This document shows positions 23,590 to 36,000 of a DNA stretch of 64,000 nucleotides, in pieces. The position numbers were made by a program, and so were the translations under genes. The notes under the pieces are model-generated. The model ran no database searches. It worked only from the letters and a program-made list of their open reading frames with translations, and was not told where the DNA came from. Location: positions 13,380,880-13,444,879 of the forward strand of contig CALNVZ010003434.1 in assembly GCA_940671915.1 (NCBI GenBank), read 5' to 3'. Within the stretch, counting starts at the first letter, position 1; each line of letters opens with the position of its first letter. This stretch comes from Paracentrotus lividus (taxonomy: Eukaryota; Echinodermata; Echinoidea; Camarodonta; Echinidae).

Positions 23590-24640
23590 GGGGATTGCTC
23601 GAGCTTTTCCTAACCAATATCGCAATCAAACCCTCTTACACGAGGATGTAGTTGATATGATACGCACAGGTGATAATCTGATAACAGATGATATTTTCAG
23701 AAGGAAATAACGTTATCTATTCAGTTGGCACGCTCTTTGAAAAATATATACAAAAATAAGGAAAGGGGTACCGCAATTCTTACTGGAAATTGTCCAAAAT
23801 CATTTTCCTACAGTTCTTGCAGATCCAAGGGAAAGATTGCCAACTTAATCAATCAATAATAACATTATCTAGGTCCAAGGTTACTTGATGACAGGCATAT
23901 AAAAATATATAATGTAACAGCCAAAAACGAGTGTGACAACTTTGAGGAAATTTGTCGTATTTTTGGAGGTAACATTGTTTTTGAACAAATAGATTTTATT
24001 CTATGATCCTGAGTTAAGGACGTAACTCATCGTGATAATATTGTTCTTGACATTGTTGGGTATTCTCCAAATATAATCGTTCTCATAAGGAGCATTTCGA
24101 GGTATATGCCTGCAATAATTCGTCTAACGTCCATTTCGTCTAAGTCTAATGTCCACTTGGCAATTACTCAATTCATGTAACAAACTAGTGATAGACCATG
24201 TATTCATTTGGGAATCAGGCAAAAATGCAATAAGACAACCTAGGTATTCGATGAATTGGCTAGTACATGTATGTCTGAGTGATACCAAGCACAAATTATA
24301 CCAAGTACGTATGACACCAAAGGGAAAATTAGTAGACCAAATGGGTTTCGTCCATGTGGTATTAGACAATCATGACAATCAAAGAATTGGACCAACTGCT
24401 GCTGTTTGGTTGACCTGCATTTAGTTGAACCTGTCGGAAGTCAAGCCTCAGAAGTTAAAACAAATAAATATGTTATTTTAACAAAATACCTTTCTCTTCT
24501 AATTAAATGGATAACATATTTGTCAGTTAATGATTGCATTATACAATTGCTAATAAACATGTTCCGTAAGATTAATGAAGCGACATGGTACTCTTTGTTT
24601 ACCACATTCGAATTTTTTATCAATAATTGTATATATATAT
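23201..24640. repeat. GA microsatellites and TTCGTCTAA-type repeat
   Basis: (GA)n runs lie at 23426-23485 and 23556-23585. From about 24120 to 24400, words such as TTCGTCTAACGTCCATTTCG and ATTAGACAA/GTAGACCAAATGGG alternate; a similar block is at 45030-45350, so it is a dispersed repeat. The long Ser/Leu-rich frame across the GA runs is not a gene. If the 23156 exon is real, this would be its first intron. Confidence 0.55.
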
Positions 24641-24793
24641 CAGGGGCCGCGGAGCGTTTTTGAAAGTGGAGGGGCTGAGCCGAAAGTGGGGGGGGGGGCT
24701 GAACAGGCTAAAAATCACAAATGTATAGTAATTTTTGCGTTTTTGTACACGTTGGCTGAATAAAAGTGGGGGGGGGGGGCTCCAGCCCCGCTG
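24641..24793. mobile_element. MITE, CAGGGGCCGCGGAG family, copy 1
   Basis: It starts CAGGGGCCGCGGAGCG, ends CAGCCCCGCTG, and is flanked by the 5-bp repeat TATAT on each side. The interior GTTTTTGAAAGTGGAGGGGC and CACGTTGGCTGAA match the copy at 55895 closely. It has G-runs, no coding capacity and a somewhat degenerate right TIR. Confidence 0.8.
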
Positions 24794-24858
24794 TATATTT
24801 TATCAACAACAAAGAAAATTGACCAGAAATATAATGTGAAAGAAATTAGCAAAGAAAA

Positions 24859-24938
24859 GGGGATTCCATCGGGATTCGAATCTAAGACCTCCTGAATTAC
24901 TTGACACGCACTCTACCGACTGAGCTATAGCAAACCCC
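24859..24938 (-). repeat. tRNA-derived sequence
   Basis: On the minus strand it reads GGGGTTTGCTATAGCTCAGT, with an A-box-like TAGCTCAGTCGGTAGAG, a middle with TCAAGTAATTCAGGAGG and a B-box GATTCGAATCC, ending GGAATCCCC. The acceptor arms pair with one T-T mismatch. The extra and anticodon arms are irregular, so a working tRNA is unlikely. The 5' half is almost the same as at 14865-14942. A CTTTGC word follows closely in both (TTCTTTGC and TTTCTTTGC), supporting one SINE-like family. Confidence 0.6.
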
Positions 24939-24939
24939 A

Positions 24940-27315
24940 TGTTGATATGGGTATATTTTTATAATAATATTGGATTTTTTCTTTACTGCTGGTTGAAGGA
25001 AAACAAAATATATCCATAATAGTGATAGTATACTAATGTTTAATGTACACACCACGCAAGGCATTTTCATATAATATACTAAAAATTAATAGAAAGAAAA
25101 AAAAAATGCTTTAGGCACATGTTTTGATAGGGTACGTGAACATGAATTGGTATATTGTATTTTATGATTTGGAGGGCGGATCTGCTATTGTAATTCAATG
25201 TTATGGATGATTGATGATCGCAGACGAATTTTGCCACTTAAAAAATGTACGTGCAGGCCCTTTTATGTAGCTCCATGGTACAATGCAACGGTGATAAGGT
25301 GAATTTAGAAAAAAAAAATATGCATTTATTTATTTTTTTTTTTTTTTTAGCAATCTTCATCTTCAAGTTATAATCATGATAATCAAAAGAAAATACAAAT
25401 GTTCTTGTAAGTCACAAAATGAAACATGAAATTTGTATTATCTTGGATCAGTGATACTATTTACAGTTTCATAATAATTCAACAATTTTTTCGTATCTTT
25501 GCTCATCCTTACGATGTTTGTTTTTATTATTTTCAAGTTCACGAATGTAAAAGGATAATCTTTTACGAAATGAATGCTGATAGAAGCTCTACATCACTAA
25601 GGTGTGTGTATCGCCAAAGCTAGCTGATAATGTTAATTTATGCGGATGATGTGCTGTTAACGAGTCTGTTAACACGCGAATATTGAAATGATGGATATCA
25701 TAGATATGCGAGCAGCGATACGCTCTATGCTCTAGGTGCTAATGAAATTTACATGTTGTTTTCACACGCTTAATGACCGTGTATACAAATATTTCTATCA
25801 TGATATTGTAATACCTCTTTATTTGTTTACATTGAGTTGTTTACAAAAATAGTGGGCGTGTACATGTCATGTGTAAGCACATGTCAGTTAAAAAAACTTA
25901 GTAATTCAATTTATTCACACCTTTGCTGTCGTAAAATAAGAAATATCACCGTGATAAAGCAATTTCCAGGGATCAATATTATTTATTGCATTGCATCATG
26001 AGGGGCATGCTTATACCATGCAACATGCATCAACAGGTGTATGCATTTATTAGTGTAATGTGATAATCGTTCGTCTACTATACAAAATGGTATGCCTCTT
26101 TTCCATATGTTTATGTACATGTACGAATTGAGAGGTATTTTTGATGGATTTGATGAGAATGATAATGCTAGACTTATTGATTGAGATGTGATAACAGAAT
26201 GTACATGATTATATTTCCATTTGGTACAGCTGTACATGAGTTAATGTCTTATCCTTTCTCTCTCTCTCTATCTCCCTCTCTCTCTGTCTCTCCCCCTCCC
26301 CCCTCTCTCTCTCTCTCTCTCTATCTTTCCTTTTCTCTTGATCTTCATCTGATCTCTTGATGCAGACGAATTTATCTGTTTCTCTCCCCCCCCCCCCTCT
26401 CTCTCTTCTTCTTCTTCTGAGATCTATCTCCGCCTCTCTCCTTCTAATCTTCTTTTGTCTCTTCCATTTTAATTCCCTTTAAAATAATTATCTCTCATTG
26501 GAATTCATACAAATTTTATTGCACCCTAGGTTTTCTTGGATAATCTGTAATGATGATCCTTGTGAATAAACAAAATACGCAGGTTTTCAGACATCACATT
26601 AGGCATCCATAGGATACGTATCACTAGATACGCAGAGTATCTCTTTGCCTTGGATAATACGATAGTTTACTTAATGATAATAAAGATGCTAATATTATGC
26701 GAGTATATTGATGTTATTATCTCGGTTCATAGTCCAATGGCACTGACCATCAGTGACTACTTCAAATTTGACCATAATACTGTTAACGTAACAGAATCCC
26801 TTTCAAAACTAATCAATGCCGCTGTATATTGATCATCCATGCCAAAAGGGGATAATGGCTTTGGAGGAGATAACGGGACTAAAAAGAGGGACAGTCATGA
26901 CAATAGGACTCAGTTTATGGAGATCGTGGACCCTTGAAGAGCGTATACAAGTAACCATGGACCATGACATAACGGAGCACTAAGAAAAGAATAGTTTACA
27001 GGTATAAATAAGTACGAATAGTGCATAGTTGAAAACAGGTCCAATAGTAGGCCTACTTTGAAGGGTGAAATACAATATACTGTCACTTTGAACGCTTTGA
27101 AGTAGGCCTAATATACGTGCACCGTTCGTCATAACCATACACCTTGGGCCGGTGGGCCGTTTTTTTTTTTTTTTTTTTTTTTGTGGGGGGGGGGAGGGGT
27201 GACTGTTGGAGCCTTTCGGGTCAAACAAAAGGGCTCCAATATTGGGCCCTTGGTGTAATAATTTAAATAGCCCCCATTGATAAATAAAGGTCAACTCCTT
27301 CTTGTTTTAGCTCAT
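24940..27315. other. Intergenic DNA, CT-rich tract, T/G junction
   Basis: No gene is recognised. A degenerate CT-rich tract occupies about 26255-26460. A run of about 21 T, then G10 with a short break, lies at 27161-27196. Otherwise it is AT-rich sequence with short frames only. Confidence 0.45.
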
Positions 27316-27319
27316 TGCA

Positions 27320-27655
27320 CAGTGGCGGATCCAGGATTTCATTACAGGGGGGGGGGCAAAAATCGGAATTTCAGATTTTTGTATACCCAAATTTTTTTCC
27401 GTTACATATCACGAGAGCAAAAAGGTACACTCAATTTTGTTTTCACGTCACGCTGGCCGAGCGATAAGCGGGGGGGGGGGGGGGTGTGGGTGTTAATTTT
27501 GGCCTTCGGCCATCAAAGAGGTCATCATCATCAGCTATAGGGGTAAGGTGGTCAATCGGCCCGCTCGTCTTATTTTATTTCGCTTTTTTTTTTTTTTCTT
27601 CTTCTTTTTTGCTAGGGGGGGGGGCCGGGCCCATCGGCCTCCCTGGATCCGCGCC
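27320..27655. mobile_element. MITE, GTGGCGGATCCAGG family, copy 1
   Basis: The left end CAGTGGCGGATCCAGGATTT and right end CCTGGATCCGCGCC are inverted counterparts. The interior has G-runs at 27345, 27472 and 27615 and no transposase. The overlapping open frame is repeat-derived. Other members or fragments lie at 28362-28519 and 8755-8795. Confidence 0.65.
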
Positions 27656-28361
27656 TTGATTCAGCGCACTTCTTTGCTCATTCTGTTCGTATTAATTAGA
27701 AAAACCGAACTTTAGAATGGTGGATTGATATTTGATTTTAAAAATCTTCCTTTTTCCTGGTTGGGGGGGCACTGAATAGAGAATAAGTTTTCTATCTTCT
27801 CTGTTGTATATTGATGGCTGTGACTGGAATAATTTCTTTTGATATCAAGGTTATCATGTAACCAAACACTGCACGCAACAGCCAGCACTTTCATACTCAA
27901 CCATTATTATTGTTTGTTCGAGGAAATACACTGATTTTTTTATCCGGATCGATTTTCTATCCATTCTGCCATTTAACGTGGAATAAGCTCAATATTGATA
28001 AGGAAATGAAGAATATAAAAAGCGTATGTATCATCGTTGTGTTACGAACATGAGTCTCAGTTGCAGTAGTCTAATTACTGTGAAATTAGTCGGATAATTA
28101 GCTGAGAGAGAAAGAAACAGAGGACTATAGCTGCGTAGGGAGAGAGGAGATTTAGGTTTAACCCTTTGACTGTTATGTAATATTATGTTATGCCTGATTG
28201 TTCCTAAATTAGTGTAGTTTATAATCCATGACGATTAACTGAGACAATACTAGACAACCTATTGACATGGTTGGAAAACGGAGTATCACTAGCACCAACT
28301 TTCACTGTCCTTAACGAATCATTTAATTACCACCGTGCAATGAGAGGGCACCCTATCTAGT

Positions 28362-28519
28362 AGTGGCGGATCCAGGCGGGGGCGCAGGGGACGCGACCCC
28401 CTATAATTTGAAAACCGCCCATTGTCTGTGAATATGTTAAAATCGGAAAATTTCGGCGGCGTCCCCTTTTGGGCCTGCCCCCCCCCCCCCCCCATTTCCA
28501 AATCCTGGACCCGCCACTG
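28362..28519. mobile_element. MITE, GTGGCGGATCCAGG family, copy 2
   Basis: AGTGGCGGATCCAGG at the left end and AATCCTGGACCCGCCACT at the right end are inverted copies; the total length is 158 bp. G- and C-runs lie just inside each end. There is no coding capacity. Confidence 0.8.
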
Positions 28520-30400
28520 CATCCAGGCAACGTCCGGGGCTCAGAAGTGACCCCTGACCAATCTTCACAATTTCCTCGGTCCTGGATGTGTTCAAGATCT
28601 AATAATCATGACAATGATGGCCACAGATCTTCGATATTCATTTTAATGAAGAAAGGGCAATTCGATTAGTTATATATTGATGACGAATAGAGAAGTATTT
28701 AAAATAAGCCCAGGTCAAAACCAAAGAACGATGAAAACTTGGGAAGGTTACTTAATTGTCCATTTCTTATTTTGTGGAGGCTAAAAGTAATAGTTCACCT
28801 TCAGCATCATTCGAAGCATCCTGTATAAATATGAAAGTTTCATTGACTGTGTCAAAATCACAATCAAGACAGTGTTTACGTAATATCTCTATGATATAGA
28901 TCTATAACCATGAAAAGACAATTTATGGAAAATACATACACACCACAGTGGGAGCACAGGTGGCAAGTGCCGTCACAAAATTAATTCTTTAATATTCATA
29001 ACTGCACAATGAAATTTCTCTTAACTTTCATTCATATGTTCTTTAATTTCTGTTTTCTTCTCTCTTTTTAAACCAATTAAATGCCACGAGGGTGAACAAA
29101 TTTTATGCTTTTCTATGCATTTTCCGTTGAAATATAAAGAAATTTAGGGGAAAAAAGGAATAAAGGAATGAATATGACATAAGAAAGTTTGTCTCAATTT
29201 AAACTTCCTTGTTGATGTATAGTATTATTTCATAGTGGATAATGATACACCCTCTGTTTTACCTGTCTTCTATTTAAAAAAGGGTGTAGAAAGGTGGCTT
29301 ATTAATATTAGGCCTATATAGGTGGCGATAATACACCTGAATCCAAACAGGTTGTGTACATGTGTTGATGTGCGTATATCCGTCAGCTAAATGTTCTTCA
29401 AGGGGCATGTTGATTTTCTTGTTTAAATTTAGCTTCAAGCAGGAAAGCCAAGGTCAATAAAAGGAGGAAGCAATATGCTGTCGAAAGATGGTTCACATTG
29501 AGCTAAAAAAAAACGTGGTTCATGACCGTCATTTATATGAACACTGTATATATGAACAGAGGCGGTGGAATCGGGGGCAGGGGGCACAGTGTCCCACTTT
29601 TTCATGCACTCTAAAAGTGCCCCATTTCTTAGCTAAAAAGGCCCTTTTTATACTAATATAGGTTTGCCCAGTCAAGTTTCAATTATCTCCGATCAATTTG
29701 ACATTTCTTACAAGCACTTTTGTCCGAAATGTGATCGCGATTAAAAATCTGAACGTTAATCATGTTAATTCAATTGACCTATCTTTGCTCCATGAGGTAT
29801 CGTTTAAATTGAATAAACATAAACGAATTTGAATTTATTTTTAAAACTCAAGGGGGTCTGCAATAACAAATGTGCATATCACCATTTTATTGTGAATTGA
29901 TTGAGCAATAATATGTTTTGCTATATAGTCCACTAATCAATACACTACTAGTATTTCAATATTTAGCCAGTGACGTCATGATGGTCAACACAATATTTTC
30001 ATTTTTTTTCCCGAACATGTGATGCGATATGATATTAATTGGTAGGCACTCAAAAGTTTGGAGTTTTAATTTAAAACCAATAATCCGATGTTGACCATGT
30101 TCACCAATTTTACGTCGAGTCGTGTAACCTATATATTGTGATATCTTGTGGCCCTAATCATACTGGTGATATTGGACAAATCAATGAAATCTTATCGGTT
30201 GTAATATCAAGCGAATAATGTTCACATTCTGACATTGTGTAACATTCCAAGTCTGAATCTGACATTCCATCTTCTTAGATGAGCTGTCGATGCGAATGGA
30301 AATTAATTAAAATTGCTTTGGAATTTTATCAAAACCAAGTATCAACTGAATTATGGTCAAGTTCTGTGATATCATATTTCGACTCTGAATCATACATACC
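28520..30400. other. Intergenic DNA, no gene seen
   Basis: AT-rich sequence. A GGGGGCAGGGGGCACAGTG repeat fragment lies near 29575. No exon, tRNA or complete element is supported. Confidence 0.45.
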
Positions 30401-30401
30401 A

Positions 30402-30912
30402 CACTCTAAACCTTGAAGTGCTAATTTATGGTTGCTCATATAGTGACTGCACTTGAAGTGCTAAATCAGCACCTGAAGTGCTGTTTTAGCACTTACCCAC
30501 GTGCTAATTTATCAACAAAAAAGTTCATGGTCGGTATGGGATTTGAACCGGGTTCACCTAGACATGGAAGAGTACCGCTGACGTTACCAATATACCAAAT
30601 GAGATCTCCCTAACTTGATTGAATTATGAAAGCATAGTAGATAATTATGGCAACTTTGAAGAAAGTTCATCATGAAACAATATGATCTGCTAGCAATAAC
30701 GTGCTCGTAAGCGCTTCTCCTCCAGGGGATCCAGGTTCGAATCCTAACGAAGTCATGCCATTTTTGCTGAAATTTCAGCTCACGTGAACGTGCTAAAACA
30801 GCACTCTGAGTGCAGTTAAAGAACACTTTGAGTGCAGTCACTATACAGGCTCTTAAAAAGTGCTGATTTCCGCCTCTGAAGTGCTAAAAACAGCACTTCA
30901 GTTTTTAGAGTG
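30402..30912. mobile_element. TIR element with CACTCTAAA ends enclosing tRNA-like modules
   Basis: The ends CACTCTAAACCTTGAAGTGC and GCACTTCAGTTTTTAGAGTG are inverted and flanked by CA on each side. Subterminal AGTGCTGTTTTAGCAC-type words repeat in both halves. Inside are two tRNA-like parts: 30537-30610 (minus), with a D-arm-like TTGGTATATTGGTAAC and B-box GGTTCAAATCC, and about 30690-30755 (plus), with B-box GGTTCGAATCC. No transposase is present. A truncated relative is at 38833-39046. Confidence 0.75.
30537..30610 (-). repeat. tRNA-like module inside the TIR element
   Basis: On the minus strand it has TTTGGTATATTGGTAACG as a D-arm/A-box and ACCCGGTTCAAATCCC as a T-arm/B-box, about 74 nt long. 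The D-arm word resembles Glu/Asp-type tRNAs. Stems are imperfect. A very similar module occurs at about 38966-39040 (minus), where the D-arm reads TTGGTCTATTGGTAAC. Confidence 0.55.
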
Positions 30913-31130
30913 CAATATCGGTGGAAGTGTGGATTCGAAATCAAGTTTGTACCTCTGAGTTTAATGGACCCTTTGTCATGTCTTTCAAGTAATCAACAAA
31001 ATACTTATAATATGGAGTCTAAATGATACGAGTACAAAGCTCGATGCTAGCCTGGTCTTCTTGCAGACATGATAATAAAAATGGTTAATTTGAGTCTGTG
31101 TTTTGGGAGTTCCCTCATCTCACAGTGGTC

Positions 31131-31430
31131 TATGGATGCATGACGTAATAGATCAGATGTGTAGATAACATTCTTGGGTAGAAGTCATAGAAGGGAATCC
31201 CCTATAACTATGACCTAAACTATTATCTCAACAGTAGGATTCGACATTCAACAGGTCCTTCTACAGATTGAGATACGTACATGAAATAAAATTCTATGAT
31301 CCATGACGTAATAGATCAGGTGCGTAAATAACATTCCAGGGAGGATGTCATAGAAGGAAATCCCGAGTTAAATTTAAAAGATTGTCTCTTCAATATGATT
31401 CGACATTGAACAGGTCCTTCCATTTACAGG
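31131..31430. repeat. Two diverged direct repeats, about 163-bp period
   Basis: TGACGTAATAGATCAG occurs at 31141 and 31304. In each copy it is followed by TAACATTC, then GTCATAGAAGG and ATTCGACATT.AACAGGTCC. Weaker related words continue to about 31870. No coding potential is seen. Confidence 0.75.
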
Positions 31431-32307
31431 GTGTCAGAGAAAAAAGCGAATCCAATAACATTGTGACAATTTTGACATTAAAATTTCAACTCATCTATGC
31501 GTGGCTCTTTCGTATTGTATTAGGTGTCAAATGAAAGTAGAAAAGATGAACTCTCTAACAAGATGTTCTTAATATTCCATTTATTGCTCAGCTTGTTTCC
31601 ACCAAGAAAAATTATCCAAAACTTCAGGTTCCGCTTTTTCTGGGACGCAATGTGTATAGCCATTCCTTGAGGAAATTTTTTCTCCAATGTCATAAAACAA
31701 TTAAAAATGCATGGATGACGTAGTAAATGCGTATATATCATTTCATCATGCATGTCATCTCTGAGCTATGTGACCTTGAATATTATCATTAGATGGATTT
31801 GGTATTCAACGAAGGGGTCGAAGTATGAAAAAAAATCAGGCAATAGATGCGTTGTGCAGATAAAATTATATCCACGTACATGTATTACGTAATGAGATAA
31901 GGACAGCGAACTGTGATCGAGCACTGTATCGTTCCTATTTTATAATATAACGAATTTGAATTGTAAGGATAAAAAACAAATTAACAGCCCCGCCCCTTGG
32001 ATATTTAAAGATTTTTTGGTAAAATGTGAGCTTACAGCATTTTTGTTCGAAATGTTGATACTACTATCATGTTTATAGCTTGCCTTGTGTCAACTTGTCG
32101 TCAACCCAGCATTATTATGAATAACGGTAATGTGTGTTTGATTGAACATGATGTAGCACCATGTGATGAGATATAAAAATAAGACATATTCGCTCTTTAA
32201 TAAACCACCCGAAGCGATATTTTCTTCACCTGAGTTGTCACAGTCCGTATTTTCAGACAAATTGGATTATTATGATAAATGTATAATTAAAATGCAAGCG
32301 TTAACTA

Positions 32308-32525
32308 TTTAACCACTACAAGGTTTCATAATAATTGCAGCGCTATGATACAAGATGAATTCATTTTAACCACTATTCATTTCATACTAACTGTAGAATC
32401 ACTATATAAGATTTGATGATTTTTAACTACTACATGTTGTAATCCAGTGTAGCGTTATCAGACAAGATTTTATTTTACCCACTCTTTTATTTCACCATAC
32501 TGAAGCAATGTAGCGCAATTCTAAA
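32308..32525. repeat. Degenerate tandem repeat, about 70-75 bp
   Basis: Three to four diverged units contain TAACCACTAC/TTTAACCACTATT, a TTTCATA word, TGTAG/GCAGCG, then ACAAGAT and a T-rich end. Divergence is high, so the boundaries are approximate. Confidence 0.5.
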
Positions 32526-32529
32526 TTTA

Positions 32530-34600
32530 TAGCCATGGCACGAATATTATTATTAAACACGACCATTTTGAATACTGGTATTTTTGCTGATATAGTAGCT
32601 TGTTACCATGGAAACTGAACACGGAAATCCACATCGATACAAAAAAAATATATATAGAGGTATATGTATGCATACCATGCATAATTGCTGATATTCAGAA
32701 ATGGCTATAGCAATAGAGTCTAAATTTTATATCCTTAGTCATGTATGACAGGTCATTTTCTTTATTGACATTAATTCTAATCATAGATACATCAAACATG
32801 AAAATCCTAATAACTTTCTATGTTGTCATATCGTTTAAAAAAATCTGAGTCATGAGATAGAGGTCGAAATATTGAGATGCATTATACCACATGGGTCATC
32901 GATTCCTGGACTTCAGCGATTTTCAAAAGCACGACAAAAATAACAAAGTTTGTTCTCATAGCAACTGTTTTTAAGAAGTGATAGAAATTCATTTAATTAT
33001 GTCAGTAATACACATTATAAAGATCGGTAAAATATCTCAAACACGTAACGTTTGAGAATTCGAGTATTCATATTAACGATTTAAAGATTTTTTTTTTAAA
33101 TAGAAATTCAGTTTAACCAGTTCTAACTTCACCCTGTAGGCCTATAATAATATATAATCCACATGCGTAAAATATAAATAATCTGTTCGATTGTCGATAG
33201 AAAATGACCGAAACTGAAAACAGGCCGACTACAATAGTCTTTACACAAAAAGAAATTCATGCACATTTTGAAAACGCATCAAAATCACTTAATGGTCAGG
33301 ATGGTGAAAAACAAATAAGCTTATACCTCGATAACACGAACTTTGTTTGATATCAAACAGTGGTTTAGTCATCAATGGTTCATTCCTTGTGGTTTTAGGT
33401 CATTATATGAACTTGACATTATCAACTCGAGGTCTGCAAAAGTAATCGAAAATCTTTAACGCGTTTGGATCGACAATATTGTCCGCTGAAAGTATCGAAA
33501 TGAAAAAGGGAGAGAATATAAAATTTTACGCAGTAGTTGGGTTGTGTAGAAGATAATTCGACAATATAAACATAGCTAATCACGTGGTACATATTTAATT
33601 TGGTTGTCCATGCACTAAGCATGGTTTATTTTCGGAGAAAGAAAGAAATGCGCAGTTCTGATTTTAAAAATCCGCCACTCCCTCCCTCTTCTCTCTCTCC
33701 TCTCTCCCCCCCCCCTCCTCCTCCTCTCTCTCCTCCCTCTCCTCCTCCTCCTCCTCTCAAATGATGACCTACCCCTCCAACTCCTTGTTTCAATTCATAT
33801 ACAGCAATAACGCTTGCATGGGATCTTGCAGCTCAGATTAAATATAATCATGTTAAAAGTAAATCAACTGCAAATTGAAAAGGAAGGAAAAGGCCATTCC
33901 TCACCCTTTTTCATTCATCATTTGCCCATTTCGCCCTTATTTGTTCACCCTTGTTTTTAGAGTTTCACGTGAAAGGCGATTAAACAAAGGAGTTGTCATA
34001 AAGTGAATAACGACGAACACAACAAATCATCATTATCATACACGATTAAGCTCGTAATGAAAATACTTTAATTCCAATAATGTTATGCACATGAGCGCAT
34101 CATCGCATGCGATTATCTAATTACTTGCTCCAGTGGATTTTCCGACGTCTTCACTCATCATTCTGACAATCCAACGTTCCAACCATCAATATTTCATCAG
34201 TTTCTACAGCAAGAAGGACATTATTGCTATGCATACTCTGTAGTTTTCATGAGCTTACGACGTTATGGCTCTCACTGCTGTAGCAGAAGACGATTTTCAG
34301 TATAGACGAGTTTTCAGTAGAGGGAAAGACACATCTGTTTCCATGGAGTAATTTTCCAACGTGTCAAATGCAATTCGATTTTAGCAGGAAAGGTGATGGA
34401 TAAATTCTTATTAGGGAAAATAGTGGTTGGGTGAATTTCAGCGTCATGGGCTTTAATGATATTCAAATATCATGACACATTTTCTCGATGGAAAATATCT
34501 CTACTTATAATACTGTTATGCTGGTCCAGAGTTGTAAATATAATATTTGTTGTACGTTGATTAATTCTGATTTAGCATGTTTAGGGCTATATAGTTATTG
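32530..34600. other. Intergenic DNA, no gene seen
   Basis: AT-rich sequence with a CT/CCT-rich tract at 33675-33765. Short open frames have no recognisable features. Confidence 0.45.
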
Positions 34601-34601
34601 T

Positions 34602-34761
34602 CAGGGAAGCTGGGGGCTCCTCCCTCACCTTTTTCAGTAAATGTGTGCCAAGACGTGAAAATTTTTATCTACCGGCGTGGTGATTTTTGTTTAGCCTGTT
34701 CAGCCTCCACCCCCAACACACGCACACACACATACTTTTCAAAAACGCTCCGTGGCCACTG
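34602..34761. mobile_element. MITE, CAGGGGCCGCGGAG family, copy 3 (reversed)
   Basis: Read on the minus strand it begins CAGTGGCCACGGAGCGTTTT and includes GGCTGAACAGGCTAAAC, matching the members at 24641 and 55895. The other end is CAGGGAAGCTGGGGGCTCC. The flanking pentamers ATTGT and ATCGT differ by one base, as expected for an old 5-bp target duplication. The interior is more diverged than in the other copies. Confidence 0.7.
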
Positions 34762-34766
34762 ATCGT

Positions 34767-35370
34767 AAATAAAATATGAATATGTTTTACTATAAAGCAA
34801 TTTGTCATCGAATTTTCTATGCTCTAATCATGCATTGTAATGTCTGCTCTCGCGGGCCGCAGATTTTACACACATTTCGTATATGAACATGATTTATATG
34901 CTCAATTTTTCTCGCTTTGTCTAGAGCACACTCCCTATTGTAACATTTTCATATAAAAATCATAATGAGATTATAATTTTATGGTCATAAATCATAACAA
35001 CGGGTGCATTGTTTATCGTAACAATTTCTGCTCGAATCGTTACTGCTGTGACTAAATGAATATTCAAGGTTGGAACTTGTGGGAAATTGTTGGCATTTGT
35101 TTTTAATTTCATACCTTGAATTAATACATTTTTAGATTTTTCTCAAGGACATGGTTATTTCTATAGTAGCTCAAGAGGGTCAGATTCTGCTACATAGTAT
35201 TATACTGGATAAAATTCCGCGGTATATAGGGGACCAGAGAAGGGGGGTGAGAGAGAGAGAGATGAAGAAAGAGAGAATAGAGAGCAGAAGAGAGAAAAAA
35301 AGACAGATATATAGACAGACGGACTACAGAGAGGGGGCATAAGAAAGAATGTGTATAGACATGATAGAAC
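34767..35370. other. Intergenic DNA, no gene seen
   Basis: AT-rich sequence, ending in a purine-rich GAGAGA/AGAAAGAGAG stretch at 35250-35330 just outside the foldback structure. Confidence 0.45.
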
Positions 35371-35427
35371 TACGAAGCCCTTTAAAGTGCCATCTACTTG
35401 ACGAGATAGTGAGATATTTATCTCGCC

Positions 35428-36000
35428 ATGTCGACTTAATAGCCTATTATGTCGACATGGCGAGATATTTTATCTTGCCAAGTCGACTTATAAAAGTACA
35501 TGTCGACATGGCGAGATACGTTATCTTGCCAAGTCGACTTATAAAAGTTACATGTCGACATGGCGAGATACGTTATATCTTGCCAAGCGTCAATCTATAA
35601 AAAGTTGTATGTCGACATGGCGAGAATACGTTATCTTGGCCAAGTCGACTTATAAAAGTTACATGTCGACATAGCGAGATACGTTATCTTGCCAAGTCGA
35701 CTTTATAAAAAGTTGTATGTCGACATGGCGAGATACGTTATCTTGCCAAGTCGACTTATAAAAAGTTGTATGTCGACATGGCGAGAACTGTATCTTGCCA
35801 AGTCGACTTATAAAAAGTTGTATGTCGACATGGCGAGATACGTTATCTTGCCAAGGTCGACTTTATTAAAGTTGTATGTCGACATGGCGAGATACGTTAT
35901 CTTGCGAAGTCGCAGCTTATAAAAAGTTGTATGTCGTCATGGCGAGATACGTTATCTTGCCAAGTCGACTTAATAAAAAGTTGTATGTCGACATGGCGAA
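35428..36000. repeat. 53-bp satellite array, left
   Basis: About eleven tandem units contain GTCGACATGGCGAGATA, CGT, then TATCTTGCCAAGTCGAC and TTATAAAAAGTTGTAT. The first two blocks are complementary at 15 of 17 positions, so every unit can fold on itself. Units start every 52-54 bp (for example 35715, 35768 and 35820). Open frames such as MARYVILPSRLIK are translations of the repeat. Confidence 0.9.

Noticed and set aside
23165..23629. A 154-codon minus-strand open frame
   Set aside because: Its core is Ser-Leu repeats from a (GA)n microsatellite; the rest lacks any recognisable motif.
24149..24424. A 91-codon open frame on the plus strand
   Set aside because: It lies in the TTCGTCTAA/ATTAGAC dispersed repeat also seen at 45030-45350, with no domain.
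25612..25675. A YADDVLL peptide resembling a reverse transcriptase active-site motif
   Set aside because: Only LIMLIYADDVLLTS is present, with an in-frame stop just before it and another about ten codons after; neighbouring frames lack other RT motifs, so it may be chance or an unrecognisable relic.
35428..36000. CRISPR-like array
   Set aside because: Units are contiguous tandem repeats without variable spacers, in a eukaryotic context.
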